Shown: positions 1-8,273 of the stretch, in pieces
Layout: each line of letters starts with the position of its first letter
Numbering within the stretch: position 1 is the first letter of the stretch
NCBI GenBank assembly: GCA_027604685.1
Contig: JADHYX010000458.1
Span: forward strand, 1 to 16,287
DNA: 16,287 nucleotides
Source: Lobulomyces angularis
Lineage: Eukaryota > Chytridiomycota > Chytridiomycetes > Lobulomycetales > Lobulomycetaceae
Direction: 5' to 3'
Notes under the pieces: model-generated
What the model was told of the DNA's origin: nothing
Seen by the model: only the letters and a program-made list of their open reading frames with translations
The model's database searches: none
Translations under genes and position numbers: made by a program

Positions 1-1194
1 ATTTAATTGTTTTTTTATTTTATTTTATTTTTTTTTGTTAAGAAATATTTATTATATTATTTTATATTAGTATATGCTTTTGATGTTGATTTATGTACAA
101 AAAGGTACCAAACTTAATAAGATATTAAGTAAAAATAGGATAATGATAATAATTATATTTGATATAATACACGGTTGAATACACTTTATATTACTTGAGT
201 ATTAGAAAATACTCTTTTATTTACTTAAGCATTAAAGGTGACAATATAATTGCAATCTATTTTTTGGAGATACTTTATTAGAATTTGAATTCTTCCCTTT
301 TTCTCAAGTGTTACACAATTTCGTAGCACATCAATTAAAAATAAACAGAGACTCATGTGACAATTTTTTTATTATTTTTTATTTTTTGGCTCTGCCAGCG
401 CTTTTTTCTTCTAATTAACAGCCACACCATCAAATTTTATTATTTTATTTCCTATTATAACCTTGTATTCTACTTGAGTGATAAATTAAAAAGTGATGAA
501 AGGTGTCATTTAAAGCAGATTTGTTCAATGCAAACATTCTTTTTTGGAGTCTCATTTTCCTATTTATGAATTTTTACTGGAAATTTCATGGAAATTTACT
601 CTTGAAAAAAAATACTTTAAGTCACCTCAAGTTAATTTTTATCCTATTATTCTCCCAATTTCTCCAGTCCCTCATTCACTTTCCACCCTTGCTATTTTTT
701 GAATATTTTTTGCTTTCTTTATTCCATTTTTTTTTTATCAATTTTTTTACAAACTTTCTACCAATTTAATTTAATGATTTTCTCTTGTTTTTTTTTCTAT
801 TTTTTTTTTTTTTATGTTCAAAAGAATTTTTTCACTTATTAAAATAAAAAAAAAAAAAGCTGATTTATGCCAAGCTAACTTTAAAATTTTTTTCAAAATA
901 CATATAATTCTTTTTTTTTTTTTCTTCTAATTTATTCAAAAATTTTTATTTTTATTTTTTTTTTCTGTTATATTTATATAGATTAATAATTAAAAAAGTT
1001 AAAAATTTAAATATAAAAAAAAAAAAAAACAAAAAAATATTCAAAAAAATTTCAAAAAAGAAAAAAATATCATAAAAAATAAAATAAAAAAAAATTCTAT
1101 ACAAAAAAAAAAATAAAATAAAACAAAAAATGAAACAAAAGAAGGAAAAAAAAATAAGGAATTACGTTTATAGAGAAAAAAAAAAAAATTTTTT
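1..1194. other. AT-rich non-coding stretch, no supportable gene
   Basis: This stretch is dominated by runs of T and A. The open frames present (for example 503-769 on the plus strand) translate to almost pure Phe/Leu/Ile/Asn strings, which is what poly-T gives in any frame, and none resembles a protein. The right end carries the 3' flank of the minus-strand zinc-finger gene. A small inverted repeat at 199-216 and a near-duplicated motif (192-205 and 221-234) are the only structured elements I see. I cannot exclude an exon of a gene lying to the left. Confidence 0.6.
199..216. repeat. Short inverted repeat (7-bp arms, 4-base loop)
   Basis: GAGTATT at 199-205 and AATACTC at 210-216 are exact reverse complements around AGAA. 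The left arm is also part of TTACTTGAGTATTA (192-205), which recurs as TTACTTAAGCATTA at 221-234. In DNA this AT-rich such short dyads arise by chance, so no function is assigned. Confidence 0.4.
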
Positions 1195-1851
1195 TTAATT
1201 TTTACGACATTTACTTGAAAGTAAATGCTTCTTTTTTGAACAAGCTCTAGTGAAACTTTTATTACAATATTCACAACTAAACGGTTTAATTCCCAAATGA
1301 GTGCTATAACAAATTTTTATTTTTTTATTTTAAAAAAAAAAAAATAATAATATATTATATTTACGAGATATGCCGGCTTAAATCATGTTTTCTTGCAGTT
1401 TTAAAATCACAAAGGTGGCAATTAAATTTTTTATTTAAATTTTTTAATTGATTAGAGTTAATATTATCGTTGTTATTGTTTTCTTTAAATACGGTGGAGT
1501 TTTCTAAAATGTTATTCATGATAAATTTATCAGCTAATAAAAAAAAAAAGTTAATACAAAAAGTTAATAAATTTGAAAAGTAAAAAAATTAAAAAAATTT
1601 AATAAATAAAAAAAAAAAAAAAAGTTAATACATTTTTTGGTAGAGCTGGGTATGTTATTTGATTGTTGTTGAATTGAAGAAATGGAGATTGGAGGAAGAG
1701 TTTTGTTTATCAAGTTTGAATAAAAATTTGAGTTGTGAAGATAGTCCTCTGAGTCAGCAGGAGAAGGGTAAGAGGTAGAAAGGGACTTTGAAAAGGTGAT
1801 TGGAAAGAGCGTTTTTAAGCAAGGAAGTTGTTTTGTGTGATTTTCTTCCAT
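1195..1851 (-). CDS. Small two-finger C2H2/C2HC zinc-finger protein
   Basis: Three exons, 1851-1632, 1533-1365 and 1303-1195, join in frame into about 165 residues. The introns are GTATTAAC...TTAG (98 bases) and GTAAATAT...TATAG (61 bases). The N-terminal 100 residues are Ser/Asn/Pro-rich and unrecognised. Finger 1 spans about residues 112-132 as C-x2-C-x12-H-x3-H (CHLC...HDLSRHISTH). A linker resembling the TGEKP type (GIKPF) follows, then finger 2 at about 140-162 as C-x2-C-x12-H-x5-C, so its last zinc ligand would be Cys. The protein stops three residues later. Tandem fingers with this linker normally bind DNA, so a nuclear transcription factor is the best guess. The target, and any orthology to a named fungal factor, are unknown. 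The ATG at 1851 is the first of a frame open across exon 1. No finger is visible outside the two C-terminal ones. Confidence 0.75.
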
Positions 1852-2624
1852 CTTTTTTTATTTTAATTTTTATTTTTTTATATAAAACTATTTTAAATTT
1901 TTTTTTTTTTTTTAAAAAATATTTCAATTTTTTTTTAATTCTTTAGTTGCCGTTGTGTGACACAGCAAGCAGCCGCTGATGAATGTTGGCTGGACAGTTT
2001 TTTAAGGTCCTTTTTTCAAGTTTTTTGGTACTTTTTAAAAAAAGCGGGTTTTATTTAACGGAGGCAAGCTGGAGTATTTTAAAGCAGAAGTATCAAGTGA
2101 TTAAAGTAGAATTAAAGGAAAGTATCAAAGTATAGTATAAACTATGTATAAAATAGCGTATCGAAGCATAGTATGAATGGTGTTGTTAAAGTATAGTATA
2201 AACTATAGTATCAAAGTATAGCATAAACTGTAGTATCAAGGTATAGTATACACTATAGTATCAATGCATAGTATCAACAGTAGAATTGAAGTTGAATTAA
2301 AGTTACTGGAACCAAATTACGGTATAAAGTAGAATCAAAGTAGTATTAAAGTATAGTGTTAAAATATAACTAAAGTAGAATTAAAGTAGAAACTAAAGTA
2401 GAAAAAAGTTCATGTTTCTTTCAAAAACAAAACTCTAATTTATTTTCCTTTTCAATTAGCTGAAAATAGAATAGTATTTTTTTTTTTTTTTGATCGTAAT
2501 TATTTATCAATCATTAATTTTGTCATATAGAATTAAATTAAAAACAAAAAAAAAAAATTAAAACAAATGTTACTAAAAAATAAAATACATATATTATAAA
2601 AAAATAATACGTTTTTTTTTTAAT
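1852..2624. other. Intergenic region with a locally GC-richer patch and repeats
   Basis: This lies between the start of the zinc-finger gene and the stop of the RtcB-like gene, both on the minus strand. It should therefore contain the zinc-finger gene promoter and 5' leader (right of 1851) and the RtcB 3' flank. About 1945-2100 is clearly less AT-rich than the rest of the non-coding DNA and has no convincing reading frame. About 2065-2405 is a degenerate repeat array described separately. About 2470-2620 returns to poly-A/T tracts. No tRNA or rRNA was recognised. Confidence 0.6.
2127..2287. repeat. Degenerate tandem repeat, about 25-bp unit
   Basis: Four adjacent 25-bp copies are easy to align at 2188-2212, 2213-2237, 2238-2262 and 2263-2287. 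Their common form is AAAGTATAGTATAAACTA followed by TAGTATC. A further partial copy lies at 2127-2145. Looser relatives built from AAAGTAGAATT-like words continue on both sides, from about 2065 to 2405. Each good unit contains a small dyad (TATAGT then ACTATA). There is no open frame through it and no similarity to a mobile element that I recognise, so I call it a decayed minisatellite in the intergenic region. Confidence 0.8.
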
Positions 2625-3880
2625 TCATTTTCTAGTTTTATAGGTAATAAATGGTTTTAAAATAGCAACAACTTTAACAAATTCACTTAAATCTTCGATA
2701 ACATCTTTTTTTATTTTAATTAAAAAATTTTTTTTACAAATCTTTTTTTTTTTTTACCTTCGATTTCTTTATACGCCATTGGAGCTTCTTCCAAAAGTAA
2801 GTCTTTATCTTCACAAATTACACTGTTTCCAAAACTTGTTCTTGTTAGTGCCTATTAAAAAAAAAAATTAATTAAAATAAAAAATACTAAATAGTTTCTT
2901 ACTGAATGCGCTTTGGAACTTTTTCCATACTTTTGTCTCAACTTTGTAGCTACTTGATTTCTTGACCATTTCCTACCCGCTCCATGTGCTAAACTAAAAC
3001 AGTTTTCTTCTTGGTCCCCATAAGGCAAAACAAGGTAACTAAATGCTCCCCTAGATCCCGGTATTACAATTAATCCTTTATCACCTGGTGCTGCCCCTTT
3101 ACGATGCAAGTATCTTTCATTTAAATCTTTAAAAGTCTTCGATACCACTGCGTTGTGACACACATCTAAAATTAGACTGGTATCCTCTTTACATATATTA
3201 AGACATTCTAAAACTCTCCTTCCAATTAATTCCCTATTTTTAATTCCCCACTCCACTGCTTCATCGTGTTTTTCCAAGTACCTGTTACATTCTTCACTTC
3301 CAACTTTTAATGAGACACTTTTACTAAATTCATCCAAGATCGACTGTCCCAAACCTCTGCTTCCACTATGCGTCAATAAAAACACTGACTCTTCGTTTAG
3401 TGATTTCTCAAGAAATATTCCCTCATCAACTATTTTTTCTACCGTTACTATCTCACAAAAATGATTTCCTCCACCAATTGTACCTAAATTGTCATTAAAG
3501 TTGGATGATACAATGGAGGGATGCTCTTCCATATAATTTTTTAACAATTCACTTTCATAGGGACCTTTTTTTTTTATTTTTTTTTAATAATAATTTGGCA
3601 ATATTTTTACCTTCAATTCCCCGTAATTTATTAGATATCTTATCTTGATCTAATTTCGAAGATTTTAAAGTTTTTAATTCAGTTAGTGACATTCCGCATC
3701 CAATATCCCCACCAATCAAAGGTGGATAAATGTATCCTCTCGTAGCAAACACTGCACCTGTTTATTTTATTTTATTTATTTTAGTTAGTATTATTTAAAA
3801 AAAAAAATTTTTTTTTATCCAACCGATAGGAAATTTATTGCCAGGATGAAGATCTGGCATTCCAATGGCATATTCAATTC
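2625..3880 (-). CDS. RtcB-family RNA ligase, PrfH-associated (RtcB2) type, 5' end unresolved
   Basis: RtcB enzymes join RNA 2',3'-cyclic-phosphate (or 3'-phosphate) ends to 5'-OH ends using GTP and Mn2+. Five exons can be joined in frame: 3880-3824, 3757-3611, 3564-2903, 2851-2758 and 2704-2625 (about 346 residues plus stop). The motifs appear in family order: GMPDLHPG; GGDIGCGM with the metal-binding Asp and Cys (codons 3707-3705, 3698-3696); GGGNHF (His 3463-3461); THSGSRGLG (His 3370-3368); VCHNAV (His 3157-3155); and AHGAGRKWSR, whose His (2986-2984) is the expected guanylylated residue. The GDIGCGM form and the C-terminal VICED...EEAPMAYKEI...ITYK stretch fit the release-factor-H-coupled subfamily and not the GFDINCGV form of archaeal or animal tRNA ligases. 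About 30-35 N-terminal residues are missing: the first exon seen begins after a TTCAG acceptor and no suitable exon is visible upstream. Exons keep all catalytic residues, so the gene looks functional. Its cellular role is unknown. Confidence 0.85.
3758..3823 (-). other. Intron of the RtcB-like gene with perfect TACTAAC branch site
   Basis: The intron begins GTTGGATAA, an unusual donor, and ends AAACAG. It carries TACTAAC at 3790-3784. Removing it joins PIG to AVFATRG and restores the continuous family motif, which fixes both ends. It is direct evidence that this bacterial-type gene is spliced in a eukaryotic nucleus. Confidence 0.85.
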
Positions 3881-4126
3881 CTGAACCCAAAAAAAAAAAA
3901 TTGGTTATAATTTGAAAGTTGAATTAAAATTTTTTTTATGCAAATTTTTTTTTTGTTTTAAAACCCTGATATTTGAAAATGACAAAATAAAAAAAAAGAA
4001 TCTAGTTAACGCAAGAGAAAAATTGAATTTACATAAAAAAAAACTACAAAATATTGATAATATTTTGAACGTTATTAATTTTTTAATATAAAATAATGTC
4101 AAAATAATCTAATTATGTAACTTAAA

Positions 4127-5833
4127 TTAAAGGCGCTCTCTTTGACTGGAGTGGTGAGTGGAAGGAGGTGAGTTATTGTTATTATTTGTATTCATTGATG
4201 GCAATTGTTGCTGGCGTTCAATTGCCGTTGCCCCGCCAACAGGTCTCATATCCTGTCTCAATTCCATCTGAGGTGGTCTAGCTCCAATATTTGCATTTGA
4301 ATGTGCATTTTCTCTAATTTGTTTTGGTGGACCGTTCGGACCCTATTAACTTTACTTTAGCATAATAACTCAAAAATAAACTTCATTACCGTAAAACTTG
4401 TATGAACACCATTTGGTCCTAGGTTAGATGAAATCTGTGATTTGGAAGAACTTAATTGGCCATGAGATTTTACACCAGAAGCCTGCTGTTTTTTTAAAGT
4501 TTCTATAGTTTGCTTTATATGTGGATTATTTGGATCTAGCTCCAAAGCTCGGGAATACGCATCCAATGCGTCACTAATTTGATTGTTGCAACTTTCGTAT
4601 AATGTACCAAGGTCATACCAGACTTCAGATATGTAGGGATTTAAATGAATAGCTCTGGTATAGGCATCAAGAGCGTCAGGGTATTGATTAATCTTGTAGT
4701 AAAGAACTCCAATTGAACACCAAAATGTAGGATTTCGTCCTTCCCGATACACGGCTTGTTGATATGCATCATATGCTTTGATATATTTCTGTTGTGCCAT
4801 ATAACCTCTACCTAACAGGTACCAAGTTTGTGCATCATTTAAATCTGCTTCGAGTGACCTCGTTAAAAATGATATAGCAGTTTCTTGATCCGTGAAACCA
4901 GAATTTTCTTGATGATATAGCCATCCTAACTGTTGCAGCACTAAAAAAATCACATCAAAATTTCAGTATTGACTTCCTGTTAATACCTTTCGAGTGGTTA
5001 GGGTTTTCAGCTAGAACTTTTTCATAGGCTTTTTTAGCTTCTAAAAATTCCTTTTTTTGTTCATGAACATGGCCAATTTGAAACCAAATATCCAATTCCG
5101 ATAAAGGCTTTGGAGGGTTAGATAGAATGTATCTACAAAAAAAAAAAAGTAAAATTAAATCAAGTAGTGCCATCAGAGCAAATACCTAAAACATGACAAG
5201 GATGTATCGTATCTATGCTGCTGTTTGTAAATAATACCTAGTCTAAAGTAGATTTCATTGGCTTTTTCAAAATCAGGATCCAATGCTACAACACTTGTGA
5301 ACGCCTCTTCAGCGTGATCATAAGAGCCATAGCGATCATAAAGTATACCAATTCCATACCAAAGCTTGGGCTCCTACAAAATGAAGTCAAAAATTGGGCC
5401 AACCGTTAACGTCAGAAATATATTACCTTCGGATTAGATAAGTGATATAAGGCTTGTTGGTAAGAGCTGTAAGCTTTTTGAAGTTCATCCATCATTAAGT
5501 TGCAGTGTCCAATTGCACCCCAAACTTCACCATTTGTAGGTTCCAAATTTAATATTTGTTGAAAATATTCTACGGCAGCAGCATATTGTTCCCTATTTTG
5601 ACATAATGCAGCAATTTGTTGCAAACATTGAATGGAATTTGGATTATTCCTTAGTGCGTTCTCATAAAAAATTTGAGCTCTCTCTGTTTCTCCCAGAGAT
5701 TCGCAAAAAGCACCTATTCAAAATCAAAAATTTATTTGTATATGTTTTTAAAAATGGCCCAAAAAAAAAAAGAAATACCCATTTGACTCCAAAGCTCTTC
5801 ATTTTTTAATGCCAACTTCTGGACGATACTCAT
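4127..5833 (-). CDS. CYC8: Cyc8/Ssn6-type TPR transcriptional corepressor
   Basis: Six exons (5833-5779, 5713-5427, 5373-5186, 5132-4987, 4940-4390, 4342-4127) give about 480 residues. Cyc8 pairs with the WD40 protein Tup1 in the nucleus and is brought to promoters by DNA-binding repressors. Nearly all of residues 10-380 are tetratricopeptide repeats. Several stretches are almost invariant in Cyc8/Ssn6 and its animal UTX relatives: ALYHLSNP, LWYGIGILYDRYGS, FEKANEIYFRLGI, FWCSIGVLYY, and DALDAYTRAIHLNPYISEVWYDLGTLYE. After the repeats only about 100 residues remain, rich in Ser, Asn, Gln, Pro and His, ending HHSSQRERL. Yeast Cyc8 has a tail of several hundred residues with long Gln tracts, so this is a short form. 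No JmjC domain follows, which argues for a fungal-type gene. The start ATG has an in-frame TAG directly upstream and gives a natural first repeat. The five introns are 46-65 bases. Confidence 0.93.
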
Positions 5834-5980
5834 CTAATTGATCGTTTTCTACAAGTAAACACTTTATAAAATATTTTGATTTATATCAAATAAAATTGTA
5901 TCGTTGTTAAAAAATTGGTTTGGAAACAGGTAAAAAAAAAAATAAAAATTGAACATATTACCCTAAAAAATATAACGCAA
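5834..5980. promoter_or_regulatory. Divergent promoter region between CYC8 and SPT2
   Basis: Only 147 bases separate the two start codons, so both promoters and 5' leaders must lie here or extend into the neighbouring genes. The gap holds TATAAAATATTT near 5866-5877 and a 6-bp inverted repeat TTTGAT-TTAT-ATCAAA at 5875-5890. These are candidate TATA or binding sites only; in this AT-rich sequence chance matches are likely. Confidence 0.55.
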
Positions 5981-8082
5981 ATGGAGGTAAAAATTTAATA
6001 TTATTTTGCTTTAGATATTTAATTAAACTTGTATTAGTTTGGAGAACTGATGCGTTTAGCTTCTCAAAAAGCAAAACATGATGAAGAAAAACAAAAATTA
6101 AAACAACAAGCAATGGAAAAAGAGAAAATACAAAGGGAAAAAGAAGAAAAGGAAAGATTAATAAAGCAAAAAGCATTCGAGGCTACTAAAATTTTAGCTA
6201 ATAATTTATCTACCGAGCTAGACTTTTCTGGTGAGTTTTCTTAAAGCACAATTTTTTTTTACTCAGCAATTTTAGCAGTTAAGAAAGAGCCGAAAAAGAA
6301 CGTTTCAAGTCAAAAATCTAATGCAAAGCAAGTATGTACATCACCATTGTCTTCAAATTCCAAAAAAAGTCTAAAAACTTTAAGAGGGGACTCTCCGGAC
6401 ATAGCACCCGTTAAAAAAATTAAAAATTTTAAACAGTTAATGAAAGAAGCTGATAAAGTAAAATCACAAACAGAAAAACTGTTGAAGGGAGGAGACACAA
6501 ATAGCAATAAAGGAAAAAAGTTAATGATGAATGAAAATCTTTCTTTAAATGGTAAGGAGAGCAGTAAAAAGCGTGATGATAGTACTACTTATTCCAATAA
6601 TCACGGTGATCGTGAAAAGGGGCTAATAAAAGATGGCAGACCAAATTCTGATTATAGAGGTAATGGCAAGCAATATTCTGCAACTAGTCATGTTGGGACC
6701 AGGGAAACACAATTCAAATCTCGCGGTGACGGTGAAGATAATGGACCGCCATCGGAAAATAGAAGTTACAACAGAAAAGAGGAAAGGAATTATCAAACAA
6801 ACGATAGGAAAATACACAGCAGCAAAAATGAAATATCGCGTGATCGAGATGAATATGAGCATCCTGCTAATTTACACGAAAAAACTGGATCTAAACACTT
6901 AAGTAAGCAATATGACAGGGATAAAGAAAAATCAAATTCTTTAAAAGAATTTAAACAGAGAACAACTGATACTGAAAGATATGAAAAATCTGAAACAAGA
7001 ATTTCGAATAAAGATGTTCAAAAACCAAAACAGGAAAAACCTTCCGATTTTATTACTAAACCTATACAAAAATACGATTTACTTTCAAAACCAAAATTAC
7101 GAAGACCTGAGGATGAGATTTTAACCAAATCAAATTCAACTGATTTGCTTTCAAAACCAAAATTAAAAAATCCCAATTTACCCACTTCAAAAAATTCTAA
7201 TAACCCGTTGTTTATAACAAAATCAGTAAAAAAAATTAAATCTGCTTCAACATCGCCTAACTCCTCCGTTAGAAAAAAACCAAATTTTGCTCAATCTTCG
7301 ATTGGAAAACTTGGAAATAAACTTGGCATTCCGAGTGGACTGGTACAATTAAATACTAAAAAAAAGGATACAAGAAGTACTGAAGAGGTTCAAGAGGAAT
7401 TAAGAATAAAAAAAGCTTTAGCAAGTGGCAAGCCAATAGAAAAAAAAAGAAGCACATCTCCAAGACCAGATGGTGTGCGTGTGATTAATCGAGGAGGGGA
7501 TAAACCACTTACTAACTTTTCTGTGCATTCTATACCTCAGCAGCAAAAAATGCAAGTAAAAAATCAAAATTCTGGTGGAGCCCAAAAAAAAACTAGTTCC
7601 TCAAGCAATGGTACCAGAGTTCGATCCACTTCTTTGGATGATAGAAACATGATGAAGAAAAAAAGAAAATTTAATGACGAATACAGTAGTGAAGAAGAAA
7701 GAATAGTGAGAAAAAGGAAAGGTGTAGATGAAGCACTGAAGGATCCTGAGTATTTGTCTAACAATTATTCTTCAGTTATTCAACAAATGTTTGGATATAA
7801 TAGAAATAGGTTAGAATTATTATATTTATATACAACCCTAATTTAAATAAAAAACAAATCTATTAGATATAGAGATTTTTCAGACGACTCTGATATGGAA
7901 GCCGGCTACGATGATCTTAGGAGAGAAGAAGCTAGAAGGTTAGTAAAATTAATGTAAAAAAACTTCTGTAAATTTTTTTTTTTCAAAATAGTACCAAACT
8001 TGGAAGAAAAGAAGATATTTTGGAAGAAGAAAGGCTGGAAAAACTTAAGAGGGAAAAAGAAAAAAAGAAAGGGAAAGCTTAG
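5981..8082 (+). CDS. SPT2: SPT2-family histone H3-H4 chaperone
   Basis: Five exons (5981-5986, 6038-6230, 6267-7809, 7867-7938, 7992-8082) give about 634 residues. Spt2 is a nuclear chromatin protein that binds H3-H4 during transcription. The first exon codes only Met-Glu; splicing it to 6038 gives MEFGELMRLASQKAK, the usual Spt2 N-terminal motif. Without it the gene would lack this start. A Lys/Glu helix follows, then about 480 low-complexity residues rich in Lys, Ser, Asn, Asp and Arg, as is normal for the family. The conserved SPT2 domain is at the C-terminus (about 565-634): QQMFGYNRNR, then RDFSDDSDMEAGYDDLRREE, then a Lys/Glu tail. It is completed only after joining the last three exons. 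An internal repeat DLLSKPKL occurs twice (near 7076 and 7139). The second intron is just 36 bases. The stop is TAG at 8080-8082, with T-rich 3' flank. Confidence 0.92.
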
Positions 8083-8273
8083 AAAATTTTATCAATATGC
8101 AACGGTTTTTATATTTATCACCAACAAAAAATAAAAAAATTTTTTTTTTTTTTTTTTTTTCTGATCATACCTAATTTTATTTCAATAATGAAACAAATAC
8201 CTTTTGCTGATAAAAATATATTAATTTAAAAAAAAATTAGAAATAAAAACAAAACTATTGTGTGAAAGTATTG
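8083..8273. other. Convergent intergenic gap between SPT2 and CTC1
   Basis: Both genes end here. The 191 bases contain an A-rich AATAAA-bearing segment followed by a T run of about 20 bases near 8141-8160, and another A run near 8228-8236. This arrangement could supply cleavage and polyadenylation signals on both strands. No gene is seen. Confidence 0.5.

Noticed and set aside
357..769. Two overlapping plus-strand open frames that look like small membrane proteins
   Set aside because: They are Phe/Leu/Ile strings produced by poly-T, with no codon pattern, no relatives recognised and no sensible start context.
1941..2045. Minus-strand frame through the GC-richer patch (ending SHNGN) as an extra exon of the zinc-finger gene
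   Set aside because: The frame ends in a stop before any good donor, and another frame is equally open; no domain was recognised.
2065..2405. CRISPR array
   Set aside because: Units are contiguous and degenerate with no unique spacers, and the genome is eukaryotic.
3905..4102. Open frame upstream of the RtcB-like exons as its N-terminus
   Set aside because: It begins without an ATG, is a Phe/Lys/Asn-rich translation of A/T runs, ends in a stop before the acceptor and does not resemble the RtcB N-terminal region.
6050..6244. SPT2 starting at the internal ATG 6050
   Set aside because: Splicing the two-codon exon at 5981 to 6038 gives a better family N-terminus (MEFGELM) with a consensus donor and acceptor.
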